Shown here piece by piece: positions 16,576 to 26,682 of a stretch of DNA of 38,046 bases (position 1 is the first letter of the stretch; each line of letters opens with the position of its first letter). The stretch is from assembly GCA_022772475.1 (NCBI GenBank), contig JALEZQ010000001.1, positions 1 to 38,046 of the forward strand. The letters run 5' to 3'. Under the pieces are notes generated by a model, which was not told the origin of the DNA, made no database searches, and worked only from the letters and a program-made list of their open reading frames with translations. Both the position numbers and the translations under genes were made by a program. Origin of the DNA: Bacteroidales bacterium. GTDB taxonomy: Bacteria > Bacteroidota > Bacteroidia > Bacteroidales > Bacteroidaceae.

Positions 16576-17370
16576 ATGGTTTACCTTAAGACGGACGATG
16601 AGATAGAGCTCTTGCGCAAGGCCAACCTTTTGGTCAGCGCCACGCTCACCGAAATCGCCAAGAATATCCGCCCGGGCGTCACCACCCGGAGCCTCGACAA
16701 ACTGGCCGAGGAGTTTATCCGCGACCACGGGGCCGAGCCCACCTTCAAGGGCTTCCCCAACCCCTACGGTCCGGCATTCCCCGCCTCGATATGCACTTCG
16801 GTCAACGAAGTTGTCGTCCACGGCATCCCCGACGACCGTCCCCTCCAAGAGGGTGACGTCGTCTCGGTGGATTGCGGCACGACGCTCAACGGCTTCTGCG
16901 GCGACTCCTGCTACACCTTCTGCGTTGGTGAAGTCAGCCCCGAAGTCAAGGCCCTGCTCGATGCCACCAAAGCCGCGCTATATGCCGGCATAGATCAAGC
17001 CTATCCCGGCAAACGTCTCGGCGACATCGGCTCCGCCATTCAGGACTACTGCGTTGAGCGCGGCTACGGCATCGTCCGTGAGTTTGTCGGTCACGGTATA
17101 GGCAAGAAAATGCACGAAGACCCGCAAGTGCCCAACTTCGGACGCCGCGGGTCGGGCATGCCGCTCAAGAATGGCCTCTGCATCGCCATCGAGCCCATGA
17201 TAACCATGGGCGAGCGCCATCTGGCCATGCTCCCCGACCGCTGGGGCGTCGTCACACGCGACGGCAAGCCCGCAGCACATTTCGAGCATACCATTGCCAT
17301 ACACCACGGCAAGGCAGATATTCTCTCCACATTTGAAACCATCGAAGCCATCGAACGACAGCAGCACTAA
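16576..17370 (+). CDS. map: Methionine aminopeptidase, type I
   Basis: Map removes the initiator methionine from nascent proteins and is a di-metal enzyme. The 264-residue protein shows the metal ligands in order: Asp in [18 protein letters not shown] (two Asp), His in [12 protein letters not shown], Glu in [11 protein letters not shown], and Glu in [10 protein letters not shown]. The substrate His is in VVHGIPDDR. Length fits the short type I form without an N-terminal zinc domain. It lies between secY and infA, as in other Bacteroidetes and Firmicutes. Confidence 0.97.
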   Translation: MVYLKTDDEIELLRKANLLVSATLTEIAKNIRPGVTTRSLDKLAEEFIRDHGAEPTFKGFPNPYGPAFPASICTSVNEVVVHGIPDDRPLQEGDVVSVDCGTTLNGFCGDSCYTFCVGEVSPEVKALLDATKAALYAGIDQAYPGKRLGDIGSAIQDYCVERGYGIVREFVGHGIGKKMHEDPQVPNFGRRGSGMPLKNGLCIAIEPMITMGERHLAMLPDRWGVVTRDGKPAAHFEHTIAIHHGKADILSTFETIEAIERQQH

Positions 17371-17375
17371 GCATT

Positions 17376-17594
17376 ATGGCCAAACAGACAGCAATTGAAC
17401 AGGACGGCGTCATCGTGGAAGCCCTTGGCAATGCCAACTTCCGCGTAGAGTTAGAGAACGGGCACGTCATCACCGCACATATTTCCGGTAAGATGCGCCT
17501 GCACTACATTAAGATACTGCCCGGCGACAAGGTAAAGGTAGAAATAACCCCCTACGACCTTACAAAGGGACGTATCGTATTCAGATACAAATAA
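17376..17594 (+). CDS. infA: Translation initiation factor IF-1
   Basis: IF-1 is a 72-residue OB-fold protein that occupies the ribosomal A site during initiation. It reads [20 protein letters not shown] at the start, then [20 protein letters not shown]. It ends with [14 protein letters not shown], the family signature. It starts 5 bp after map and is followed 23 bp later by rpmJ. The call is secure. Confidence 0.98.
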   Translation: MAKQTAIEQDGVIVEALGNANFRVELENGHVITAHISGKMRLHYIKILPGDKVKVEITPYDLTKGRIVFRYK

Positions 17595-17617
17595 GCAACA
17601 AGAAGATACCCACTGTT

Positions 17618-17734
17618 ATGAAGACAAGAGCCTCTTTGAAGAAGCGGACGGCAGACTGCAAAATCGTGCGTCGCAAAGGTCGTCTGTTCGTGATCAATAA
17701 GAAGAACCCCAAGATGAAGATGCGTCAGGGTTAA
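17618..17734 (+). CDS. rpmJ: 50S ribosomal protein L36, zinc-free form
   Basis: The 38-residue protein reads [20 protein letters not shown] at the start and ends [12 protein letters not shown]. It is a full-length L36, which contacts several 23S rRNA helices. The zinc form has three Cys and a His; here only one Cys remains and Asn/Lys replace the others, so this is the C-minus type. It lies between infA and rpsM, the expected position. It is too short for many gene finders. Confidence 0.96.
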   Translation: MKTRASLKKRTADCKIVRRKGRLFVINKKNPKMKMRQG

Positions 17735-17766
17735 CCAGTCACAGCAAATATCACACATTATAATAT

Positions 17767-18147
17767 ATGGCAATAAGAATTGTAGGTGTAGATTTGCCTC
17801 AGAACAAGCGAGGCGAAATCGCCCTGACCTATATCTATGGTATAGGTCGCAGTAGCTCGGCCAAGATCCTCGACAAGGCCGGCATCGACAGAGGTCTTAA
17901 AGTAAAGGATTGGACCGATGACCAAGCCGCTAAGATCCGTGAAATCATCGGCGCTGAATACAAGGTAGAGGGTGACCTCCGCTCCGAGATTCAGTTGAAC
18001 ATCAAACGCCTGATGGACATCGGTTGCTATCGTGGCGTTCGTCACCGCATCGGTTTGCCTGTACGCGGCCAGAGCACGAAGAACAACGCGCGTACTCGTA
18101 AGGGTCGCAAGAAGACTGTCGCTAACAAGAAAAAAGCTACTAAATAA
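17767..18147 (+). CDS. rpsM: 30S ribosomal protein S13
   Basis: S13 is a small-subunit head protein that contacts P-site tRNA and the 50S subunit. The 126-residue protein has [20 protein letters not shown] at the N-terminus and [14 protein letters not shown] (helix-hairpin-helix). A C-terminal [20 protein letters not shown] with a lysine-rich tail follows. Standard length and order before rpsK. Confidence 0.98.
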   Translation: MAIRIVGVDLPQNKRGEIALTYIYGIGRSSSAKILDKAGIDRGLKVKDWTDDQAAKIREIIGAEYKVEGDLRSEIQLNIKRLMDIGCYRGVRHRIGLPVRGQSTKNNARTRKGRKKTVANKKKATK

Positions 18148-18156
18148 CACTGAGAT

Positions 18157-18546
18157 ATGGCAAAGAAAACAGTCGCAGCAAAGAAACGCAACGTCAAGGT
18201 TGACGCCATGGGTCAGTTGCATGTACATTCCTCGTTCAACAACATCATCGTTTCCCTGGCCAACAGCGAGGGTCAGATTATCTCCTGGTCCAGCGCCGGC
18301 AAGATGGGCTTCCGCGGTTCGAAGAAGAACACGCCCTACGCCGCTCAGATGGCCGCTCAGGATTGTGCAAAAGTAGCATACGATTTGGGCCTGCGCAAGG
18401 TCAAGGCTTACGTCAAGGGTCCCGGTAACGGCCGCGAGAGCGCCATCCGCGCCTGCCACGGTGCCGGCATCGAAGTCACCGAGATTATCGACGTGACGCC
18501 CCTGCCCCACAACGGCTGCCGTCCCCCGAAGCGCAGAAGAGTATAA
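18157..18546 (+). CDS. rpsK: 30S ribosomal protein S11
   Basis: S11 lies on the 30S platform near the E-site mRNA. The 129-residue protein carries [40 protein letters not shown] and [20 protein letters not shown]. The C-terminal signature [18 protein letters not shown] closes it. Full-length and typical. Spaced 43 bp before rpsD. Confidence 0.98.
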   Translation: MAKKTVAAKKRNVKVDAMGQLHVHSSFNNIIVSLANSEGQIISWSSAGKMGFRGSKKNTPYAAQMAAQDCAKVAYDLGLRKVKAYVKGPGNGRESAIRACHGAGIEVTEIIDVTPLPHNGCRPPKRRRV

Positions 18547-18589
18547 TCCCCATTTCGTGTAACTCCATTTTTAAGAACAACAGAAGAAT

Positions 18590-19198
18590 ATGGCAAGATA
18601 CATAGGCCCCAAGTCTCGTATAGCCCGTCGCTTCGGCGAAGCAATTTTCGGTCCGGACAAAGTGCTCTCCAAGCGCAACTTCCCTCCCGGCCAGCACGGC
18701 AACTCGCGTCGTCGCAAGACGTCCGAATACGGCGTGATGCTCGCCGAGAAGCAGAAGGCCAAATACACCTACGGTGTGCTCGAGAAGCAGTTCCGCAATC
18801 TCTTCGAGAAGGCTGCCCGCTCCAACGGCATCACTGGTGAAATCCTTCTCCAGTCGCTCGAGTGCCGTCTCGACAACGTGGTTTACCGTCTGGGCATCGC
18901 TCCCACCCGTGCCGCTGCCCGTCAGCTGGTTAACCACAAGCACATCACGGTCAACGGCCAGGTGGTGTCCATCGCTTCCTACAGCGTAAAGCCCGGTCAG
19001 ATTGTAGGCGTTCGCGAGCGCAGCAAGTCGCTCGAGGTTATCGCCGACGCCCTCGCCGGTTTCAACCACAGCAAGTATCCCTGGATTGAGTGGGACGAGT
19101 CCCAGAAGGCAGGCAAGCTTCTCCACAAGCCCGAGCGTGCCGACATTCCTGAGAACATCAAGGAGCAGCTCATCGTCGAACTGTACTCTAAAAACTAA
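18590..19198 (+). CDS. rpsD: 30S ribosomal protein S4
   Basis: S4 nucleates 30S assembly on the 16S 5' domain and helps maintain decoding fidelity. The 202-residue protein begins [20 protein letters not shown]. It includes [20 protein letters not shown] and an S4 RNA-binding domain with [20 protein letters not shown] and [14 protein letters not shown]. It is the zinc-free form, with no Cys cluster at the N-terminus. It precedes rpoA in the alpha-operon arrangement. Confidence 0.98.
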   Translation: MARYIGPKSRIARRFGEAIFGPDKVLSKRNFPPGQHGNSRRRKTSEYGVMLAEKQKAKYTYGVLEKQFRNLFEKAARSNGITGEILLQSLECRLDNVVYRLGIAPTRAAARQLVNHKHITVNGQVVSIASYSVKPGQIVGVRERSKSLEVIADALAGFNHSKYPWIEWDESQKAGKLLHKPERADIPENIKEQLIVELYSKN

Positions 19199-19218
19199 TC
19201 CTTCTAACCATTCAATTC

Positions 19219-20211
19219 ATGGCGATATTAGCATTTCAAAGACCCGACAAGGTCATCATGACCGAGCACGACGCCAAGTACGGAAAGTTCGAGTTCCGTC
19301 CCTTGGAGCCTGGCTTCGGTACGACCATCGGGAATGCCTTACGTCGCATCCTCCTCTCCTCGCTCGAAGGCTACGCTGTCAACACCGTCAAGATTGAAGG
19401 CGTTGACCATGAGTTCGCCTCCGTGCCCGGTGTGCGAGAAGACGTGACCAACATTATTCTCAACCTGAAGCAGGTACGCTTCAAAAAGTTAGTAGAAGAA
19501 TACGAGACAGAAAAGGTAAGCATCTCCATTGCCAACGCCACCGAGTTCAAGGCCGGCGACATCAATGCGAGCCTTACCGGATTTGAAGTGTTAAACCCGG
19601 ATCTGGTGATTTGTCACCTCGATTCCAAAGCCACGATGCAGATTGAATTGACCATCAACAAAGGTCGCGGTTATGTGCCGGCCGACGAGAACCGCGAGTT
19701 CTGCTCGGACATCCACACCATCGCCATCGATTCAATTTACACCCCCATCCGTAACGTGAAGTACACCGTCGAGCCCTATCGTGTCGAGCAGAAAACCGAC
19801 TACGACAAGCTCGTCCTCGAAATCACGACGGACGGTTCCATCGAACCGAAGGAGGCTCTGAAGGAAGCCGCCAAAATTCTCATCTACCACTTCATGCTCT
19901 TCTCCGACGAGAAGATAACCATTGACGATGCCGCCAACCAGGAAAATGAAGTGTTCGATGAAGAGGTGCTCCACATGCGCCAGCTGCTCAAGACCAAACT
20001 CGCCGACATGAACCTCTCCGTCCGCGCCCTCAACTGTCTGAAGGCTGCCGACGTCGAGACCCTCGGCGACCTTGTGCAGTTCAACAAGAACGACCTCCTC
20101 AAGTTCCGCAACTTCGGTAAGAAATCGCTCACTGAGCTGGATGATTTGCTCGAGAGTATGAATCTGTCGTTTGGAACCGACATTTCTAAGTACAAATTAG
20201 ATAAAGATTAA
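19219..20211 (+). CDS. rpoA: RNA polymerase alpha subunit
   Basis: The alpha subunit dimerises to start RNA polymerase assembly and contacts regulators and UP elements. The 330-residue protein has an N-terminal domain with the assembly signature [20 protein letters not shown] and [18 protein letters not shown] linker follows near residues 230-255. The C-terminal HhH domain contains [20 protein letters not shown] and [20 protein letters not shown]. Full length. It is followed by rplQ after 6 bp. Confidence 0.98.
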   Translation: MAILAFQRPDKVIMTEHDAKYGKFEFRPLEPGFGTTIGNALRRILLSSLEGYAVNTVKIEGVDHEFASVPGVREDVTNIILNLKQVRFKKLVEEYETEKVSISIANATEFKAGDINASLTGFEVLNPDLVICHLDSKATMQIELTINKGRGYVPADENREFCSDIHTIAIDSIYTPIRNVKYTVEPYRVEQKTDYDKLVLEITTDGSIEPKEALKEAAKILIYHFMLFSDEKITIDDAANQENEVFDEEVLHMRQLLKTKLADMNLSVRALNCLKAADVETLGDLVQFNKNDLLKFRNFGKKSLTELDDLLESMNLSFGTDISKYKLDKD

Positions 20212-20217
20212 TCCCTA

Positions 20218-20697
20218 ATGAGACATAACAAGAAATTCAACCACCTGAGCCGTACTGCTTCTCACCGCGCAGCCATGCTCTCCAACATGGCCTGCTCGCT
20301 GATCAAGCACAAAAGAATCACTACGACTCTCGCCAAGGCCAAGGCGCTGAAGATGTACGTCGAGCCCCTCATCACCCGCTCGAAGAACGACACCACCAAT
20401 TCGCGCCGCGTTGTCTTCCGCTATCTGCAGGACAAGTACGCCGTCACCGAGCTCTTCCAGGAGATCTCCGTCAAGGTGGCCGACCGTCCCGGTGGCTACA
20501 CCCGCATCATCAAGACGGGCTTCCGCCCCAGCGATGGCGCCGACATGTGCTTCATCGAACTCGTTGACTACGATGAGAACATGGCCAAGACCGCCAAGAA
20601 GGCAACCCGCACCCGCCGCTCGCGCAAGTCGGCCGCTGCCGCCGAGGCAACCGTAGTTGAAGAAACCCCCGCAGCAGAAGAGGCAAAGGCTGAATAA
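20218..20697 (+). CDS. rplQ: 50S ribosomal protein L17 with acidic/basic C-terminal extension
   Basis: L17 sits near the exit tunnel. The first 120 or so residues are a normal L17 ([39 protein letters not shown], and [19 protein letters not shown]). The remaining 35-40 residues are a low-complexity Lys/Arg run followed by an Ala/Glu-rich tail. Such extensions are common in Bacteroidetes L17 and are likely disordered. It is the last gene of the operon; a strong terminator follows 24 bp after the stop. Confidence 0.97.
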   Translation: MRHNKKFNHLSRTASHRAAMLSNMACSLIKHKRITTTLAKAKALKMYVEPLITRSKNDTTNSRRVVFRYLQDKYAVTELFQEISVKVADRPGGYTRIIKTGFRPSDGADMCFIELVDYDENMAKTAKKATRTRRSRKSAAAAEATVVEETPAAEEAKAE

Positions 20698-20720
20698 GCC
20701 CCGCCCCCATGCCATACCTC

Positions 20721-20759
20721 AAAGCCCCTCGTCCCCACACCGGACGAGGGGCTTTTTTT
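20721..20759 (+). terminator. Strong terminator of the rplC-rplQ operon
   Basis: AAAGCCCCTCGTCC (20721-20734) and its exact complement (20742-20755) form a 14-bp perfect stem with a 7-base loop, running into eight T. It ends an operon of about 14.6 kb. Confidence 0.93.
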
Positions 20760-20828
20760 CGCCGCAGTTTAAGCGGTGAACCCCAAACGCAGCGAGAATG
20801 TATCCACGTTACAAAAACGAAATCTGTA

Positions 20829-21074
20829 GACATGGCACCGGGAGCGCAGCTTAGTAGTGCCATGTCCATTGACATGGCACCGGGGCGCAGCCGCGTTTTT
20901 GCGGCAAAGAATAGGTGTCTTTTATGTAGTGGTGGCATGTCCATTGACGTGCCACTTGCGGCGTAGCCGCGTTTTTTTTTCGGCAAAGAATAGGTGTCGC
21001 GGCCGACGCCGCGACGCGTGCTGAGTGCCACGTCAATGGACATGGCACTACTACGCGGCCTCACCCATTGACGT
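20829..21074. repeat. Cluster of small palindromic repeats between rplQ and frdB
   Basis: Three hairpin cores lie at 20857-20880 (GTGCCATGTC, CATT loop, perfect 10-bp stem), 20932-20955 (one G-U pair) and 21025-21048 (opposite orientation, AATG loop). The first two belong to direct copies about 75 bp apart. These also share CGGCAAAGAATAGGTGTC, at about 20902 and 20981. The third is the inverted partner: 20852-20873 is the exact complement of 21032-21053, so the whole 200 bp can fold on itself. Half-sites flank it at 20829 and 21065. No gene is visible from 20760 to 21204. Confidence 0.85.
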
Positions 21075-21207
21075 ACAAATTAATATCGGAAAACAGACGT
21101 TGAAATTGGGCTAGCGGGCTCCGTCGCTCAAACATCTTCATTTTGATACACCCTCCAGAGGTGTCCCGCCACGCTCTATCGCTCAAGCGCCCGCCGTACA
21201 CTACCAA

Positions 21208-21242
21208 AAAGCGCGCCCTCCCGCTGTGGGAAGGCGCGCTTT
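21208..21242 (-). terminator. Terminator of the frdCAB operon
   Basis: AAAGCGCGCC at 21208-21217 and GGCGCGCTTT at 21233-21242 form a 10-bp perfect stem. On the minus strand it runs into five T, 33 bp after the frdB stop. Confidence 0.85.
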
Positions 21243-21274
21243 ATTTAGGGCTTAAGCGCCCGTGATACGTGTGC

Positions 21275-22033
21275 TTAGTCGTGCAGCTTGGCGCTGATGA
21301 ACTCGCGGTTGAGGCGGGCGATGTTGGCCACGCTCTCGTTCTTGGGGCATACGGCCTCGCAAGCGCGGGTGTTGGTGCAGTTGCCGAAGCCCAGTTCGTC
21401 CATCTTGGCCACCATGGCCTTGGCGCGCTTGGCGGCTTCGGGGCGACCCTGGGGCAGGAGGGCAAACTGGCTCACCTTAGAGCTGACGAAGAGCATGGCA
21501 GAGCCGTTCTTGCAGGCTGCTACGCAGGCGCCGCAGCCGATGCAGGTGGCGCAGTCCATAGCCTCGTCGGCGTCCTGCTTGGGGATGAGGATGGCGTTGG
21601 CGTCCTGGGGAGCACCCGTGCGCACGCTGATGTAGCCGCCGGCAGCCTGAATCTTGTCGAAGGCGGAGCGGTCAACCATACAGTCTTTGATGACGGGGAA
21701 GGCAGCCGAGCGCCAGGGCTCTACGGTGATGACGTCGCCGTCGTTGAAGCGGCGCATATAGAGCTGGCAGGTGGTGGCGCCGGTGGCCGTCTTGCCGTGG
21801 GGCGTACCGTTGATATAGAGCGAGCACATACCGCAGATACCTTCGCGGCAGTCGTGGTCGAAGACGAAAGGCTCCTTGCCCTCTTCGATGAGTTCCTCGT
21901 TGAGGATGTCGAGCATTTCCAGGAAGGAGGTGTCGTCGGGGATGTCGTGCATTTCGCGCGTGTCGAAGTGACCCGCATCCTTGGGGCCGTTCTGCTTCCA
22001 GTACTTTATCGTAAAGCTGATATTCTTAGCCAT
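21275..22033 (-). CDS. frdB: Fumarate reductase / succinate dehydrogenase iron-sulfur subunit
   Basis: This 252-residue subunit passes electrons between the membrane quinone site and the flavin. It shows the [2Fe-2S] ligands in CREGICGMC (N-terminal ferredoxin domain). The C-terminal half has CATCIGCGACVAACKNGSAM and CTNTRACEAVCP for the [4Fe-4S] and [3Fe-4S] clusters. The length fits the Bacteroidetes/epsilonproteobacterial type B enzyme. It is last in frdC-frdA-frdB, 31 bp after frdA. In anaerobic Bacteroidales the enzyme works mainly as a fumarate reductase making succinate. The direction of catalysis is known from the family, not from this sequence. Confidence 0.96.
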   Translation of the reverse strand: MAKNISFTIKYWKQNGPKDAGHFDTREMHDIPDDTSFLEMLDILNEELIEEGKEPFVFDHDCREGICGMCSLYINGTPHGKTATGATTCQLYMRRFNDGDVITVEPWRSAAFPVIKDCMVDRSAFDKIQAAGGYISVRTGAPQDANAILIPKQDADEAMDCATCIGCGACVAACKNGSAMLFVSSKVSQFALLPQGRPEAAKRAKAMVAKMDELGFGNCTNTRACEAVCPKNESVANIARLNREFISAKLHD

Positions 22034-22064
22034 TGTAGGAATGTCTTTAGGAGTTGGTGGGATA

Positions 22065-24032
<1,968 letters not shown>

Positions 24033-24067
24033 TGCTGTATGGTTTTATAAAATTGGGCAGATATGGA

Positions 24068-24778
24068 TTAGAGGGCGCAGCAGCCGGCGGCAGAGCAGGT
24101 GAGGCCCTTGATGCAGAAGACGATGACCACGGCGGCGAAGAGCAGCATCACGATGGTGGCCCAGACGTTGCCGATGGTCTTCCAGCGGTTGAACCATACC
24201 TTGTTGTTCAGACCGAGGGTCTGGAAAGCGCTCCAGAAACCGTGGGTGATGTGGAACCAGATGGCCACGAACCACACCAGGTAGATGATGGAGTAAACGG
24301 GGCACTTGAACGTGTAGGCGATGAGGGCAGCGCCGTCGTTGGCGTGGATGCTGCTGCCTACATAGGCGTAGCCGCTGTTGGCCAGTTCGGCGAACATCAT
24401 GTTGAACCAGAAGTTGTACAGGTGGAGCAGCATGCCGACTACGACGATGAAGCCCAGCACGAGCATGTTCTGCGATGCCCATTCCACTTTGGCGGGCTTG
24501 TCAACCACGGCGTAGCGGTTGGCGCCGCGGGCCTTGCGGTTCTGCAGCGTCAGCAGGATGGCATACACGAAGTGGAGCACCACGAGCACGCCAAGACCGG
24601 CGGTGGCCACAAGGGCATACCAGTTGGCACCGAGGGCCGAGCAGACTACATTGTAACCCTCGGGACTAATCAGGGCTACGGCGTTCATGCACGCATGAAA
24701 GGTCAGGAAGAGGATAAGCGCAATGCCCGTGACGGACATGATCACTTTCTTTCCGATGGATGAGTTAGTTAACCACAT
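24068..24778 (-). CDS. frdC: Fumarate reductase / succinate dehydrogenase cytochrome b subunit
   Basis: This membrane anchor of 236 residues holds heme b and the menaquinone site. Starting at the ATG at 24778 (MWLTNSSIGKKVIMSVTGIA), it has five hydrophobic segments and histidines in FHACMN, LHFVYA, LHLYNF and FHITHGFW. This is the single-polypeptide, type B di-heme pattern. The frame is open further upstream, but a perfect promoter at 24863-24893 lies within that extension, so the downstream ATG is right. It is first in the operon. Confidence 0.93.
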   Translation of the reverse strand: MWLTNSSIGKKVIMSVTGIALILFLTFHACMNAVALISPEGYNVVCSALGANWYALVATAGLGVLVVLHFVYAILLTLQNRKARGANRYAVVDKPAKVEWASQNMLVLGFIVVVGMLLHLYNFWFNMMFAELANSGYAYVGSSIHANDGAALIAYTFKCPVYSIIYLVWFVAIWFHITHGFWSAFQTLGLNNKVWFNRWKTIGNVWATIVMLLFAAVVIVFCIKGLTCSAAGCCAL

Positions 24779-24862
24779 AAATCTGAAAATTAGAATTGAT
24801 ATTGTTTTGATTTGTATCCTTGACTTTCGATGGCGTACGGACGCTCCGCACCCATTACCCTG

Positions 24863-24893
24863 CAAAAATAAAACATTTCCCTTTATTTGCAAA
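24863..24893 (-). promoter_or_regulatory. Perfect sigma-ABfr promoter of frdCAB
   Basis: On the minus strand: TTTG (24893-24890), exactly 19 nt, then TATTTTTG (24870-24863). The transcript would start near 24857 with a leader of about 80 nt. The match fixes the frdC start downstream of it. Confidence 0.88.
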
Positions 24894-25017
24894 ATTATGT
24901 GAGCGTATTTTCTTCACCCTGCCCCTTATCCCCATTTCTGAGGATGCTGTCGCCCTGCGCGCGGCCTCTATGCCCGCGGCAACGCATAGGGCATCGTATG
25001 TTGTCATCGCTGTATAG

Positions 25018-25044
25018 GTTGTCGTCTGAAAAATGCACGACAAC
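25018..25044. repeat. Solitary degenerate copy of the 72-bp array junction motif
   Basis: GTTGTCGT, an 11-base A-rich spacer (CTGAAAAATGC) and ACGACAAC reproduce the unit-to-unit junction of the 4505-5268 array, where the last junction has CCTAAAAAATGT between the same arms. Flanking bases (TGTATAG before, CTACAAC after) also echo the array unit. It lies nearly 20 kb from the array. Confidence 0.7.
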
Positions 25045-25238
25045 AGGGCCTGCTTCTACAACATTATACGGCAAAGAGCGTTGGCGCCGTTGTTTCGCCC
25101 CTCGTCTCAAAAAGACCATTCGCCATTGCACACTGTGCGCAAAACGTGAGTTTTGCGGCCAAAATCGTGAACAGCCGCGACGCTGCAAAGAGACGCCAAA
25201 AAGCCCCGCGGCGGGGCGAAAATCGCCTGCGGGCGCCA

Positions 25239-25280
25239 CTGTTTGGGCGACAGAAAATCCTGTTTGGGCGACAGAAAATC
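25239..25280. repeat. Two direct copies of a 21-bp TTTGGGCGACAG motif
   Basis: CTGTTTGGGCGACAGAAAATC occurs at 25239-25259 and 25260-25280, back to back. Each copy contains the small palindrome CTGT-TTGGGCG-ACAG. The core TTTGGGCGACAG recurs twice, plus one inverted copy, at 37867-37925. Confidence 0.85.
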
Positions 25281-25643
25281 CTGTAACGCTTACAGTGATG
25301 CCCCAATCGCTATGTCTCCGGCCGGTCGGCGAGGGCCGTTTTCGTGGCTTTGGAGGGGAAATTTCAGAGGTTTTAACGAACACACCGCCATCATCCGCTG
25401 CCTGTGCCATAAATTGTCAAAACCTAACGCGCCATACGTGCGTTATTTGCGGCCATGGGGGTGCGTGGTGGATTTCGCGGCCACTCTCAGCGTTAACATG
25501 TGTGAATTGCGCGATTGCACACTCGGCATCTCCTACGGCCGGCCATGGCTGCTTTGGGCGGCTACATACTCACATCTAACACATCTAAAATTATGTTCTG
25601 TGTCCACTTTTCATAAGCAGTACACAGCAACGGGGCTTATCCT

Positions 25644-25852
25644 CGAAAAAGTGTGGCCGAGGGCCGATTGTATCATCGAAAAAGTGTGGCCAAGGGCGAA
25701 ATGTATCATCGAAAAAGTGTGACCAAGGGCGAAATGTATCGTCGAAAAAGTGTGACCAAGGGCGAAATGTATCGTCGAAAAAGTGTGACCAAGGGCGAAA
25801 TGTATCATCGAAAAAGTGTGGCCAAGGGCGAAATGTATCGTCGAAAAAGTGT
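25644..25852. repeat. 33-bp tandem repeat (six full units plus partial)
   Basis: CGAAAAAGTGT begins at 25644, 25677, 25710, 25743, 25776, 25809 and 25842, an exact 33-bp period. Each unit continues GGCCAAGGGCGAAATGTATC or a close variant. Because 33 is divisible by three, frames on both strands stay open and show an 11-residue repeat. No start signal, family match or flanking protein supports coding. Units are directly joined with no variable spacer, so it is a minisatellite and not a CRISPR. Confidence 0.9.
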
Positions 25853-25862
25853 ATTTACGCAC

Positions 25863-25897
25863 AAAAGGCCGCTCCACGGGATGTGGAACGGCCTTTT
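25863..25897 (-). terminator. Terminator downstream of the outer-membrane protein gene
   Basis: AAAAGGCCGCTCCAC (25863-25877) pairs with GTGGAACGGCCTTTT (25883-25897) around a five-base loop. The one imperfect position is a G-U pair in minus-strand RNA and a C-A mismatch in plus-strand RNA, so it suits the minus-strand transcript ending at 25939. Confidence 0.82.
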
Positions 25898-25938
25898 GCG
25901 TTGTTATTTCTCTTGTCTTTACCTTGTATGCCTCTGCC

Positions 25939-26634
25939 TCAGAACGTGTAGGTGAACATGAGGGAGAGGGTGGCGGCGGCCTTACGCCCGGTGGCGACGG
26001 GGGTGCAGCCCAGGTCGGCCTCGGCGGCGACGGTGATGCGCGAGGGCAGGCGGTAGCCGGCGGTGAGCTGGACGCCGGCATCGAAGCGGCAGACGCCGTC
26101 GTGGCCGAAGGTGTTGTGCTCGGCATAGACTTTTTCGCTGCCGTGGCGGCTGGCGTCGCCCTTGATTTTGGTCTTTCCGGCGATGCCGAGGGCGGCATAG
26201 GGACCGCCGCCGAGCAGGATGTAGCGGCCGGGGCCGAGGCGGTGGTAGTAGCAGAGGAGGACGGGCAGCTGGAGGTAGCAGGCGGCGGCGGAGCGGCTCA
26301 TGATGCCATAGCGGGGGGTGCCGTCGTCATTGTAGAGGGGACGGTCGTCGTCGTCGGTGAGGTGGACGGCCCGGTCGGGGTCTTTCCAGCCCTTGCCGGA
26401 GAAGGTCAGGGCGGGGGCGATGCTCCAGCGCTGGCCCAGTTCGTATTCGTAGCCTACGCCAAACTTATAGGCGCCGACGGCGCGGGCGCCGCTGTAGAGG
26501 GTGGACAGGCCGCCGCCGGCCTTGACCTGGAGGTACTGGGCCCGGGCGGTCTCCGTGGTGAGGACGGCAGTCAGAGCGGCCACGCAGAGGACTGCGCGGC
26601 GGCACAGGGTGGTGAGGATAACCGGTTTTTTCAT
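25939..26634 (-). CDS. Outer-membrane beta-barrel protein (PF13568-like)
   Basis: The 231-residue protein has a signal peptide: basic MKKPVILTTLCRR, then a hydrophobic core, then a cleavage site near ETARAQ. The mature part alternates polar and hydrophobic residues with glycine and aromatic strand ends (GVGYEYELGQRWSIAPALTF, RYILLGGGPYAALGIAG). It ends in TYTF with the C-terminal Phe used by the BAM machinery. This is the small porin-like barrel common in Bacteroidetes; its cargo or role is unknown. It follows the DEAD-box helicase gene by 48 bp on the same strand and is probably on its transcript. Confidence 0.82.
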   Translation of the reverse strand: MKKPVILTTLCRRAVLCVAALTAVLTTETARAQYLQVKAGGGLSTLYSGARAVGAYKFGVGYEYELGQRWSIAPALTFSGKGWKDPDRAVHLTDDDDRPLYNDDGTPRYGIMSRSAAACYLQLPVLLCYYHRLGPGRYILLGGGPYAALGIAGKTKIKGDASRHGSEKVYAEHNTFGHDGVCRFDAGVQLTAGYRLPSRITVAAEADLGCTPVATGRKAAATLSLMFTYTF

Positions 26635-26682
26635 CTTGGTATGGGGGTTCGTGGTCAGTGCGCTTGGGGGAAGGTGTGGGCG

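Larger units (their letters stand above)
24894..25643. other. 750-bp gene-free region between frdC and the 33-bp array
   Basis: No convincing gene was found on either strand. Open frames here lack family resemblance and overlap one another. It holds a degenerate copy of the 72-bp array motif (25018-25044) and a duplicated 21-bp motif (25239-25280), described separately. The remainder shows nothing recognisable and may be decayed DNA. Confidence 0.55.

Noticed and set aside
15223-16848. 541-codon ORF antisense to secY
   Set aside because: Shadow frame. Composition is low-complexity His/Asp/Gly-rich and secY is certain.
24887-25722. Overlapping ORFs in the frdC upstream region
   Set aside because: Several mutually overlapping frames on both strands without domains. 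The sequence looks like non-coding repeat-rich DNA.
25644-25852. CRISPR array
   Set aside because: Contiguous 33-bp units with near-identical sequence throughout and no variable spacers.
25644-25955. Protein with an 11-residue repeat from the 33-bp array
   Set aside because: Open on both strands only because the period is divisible by three. No promoter, family or signal supports either version.
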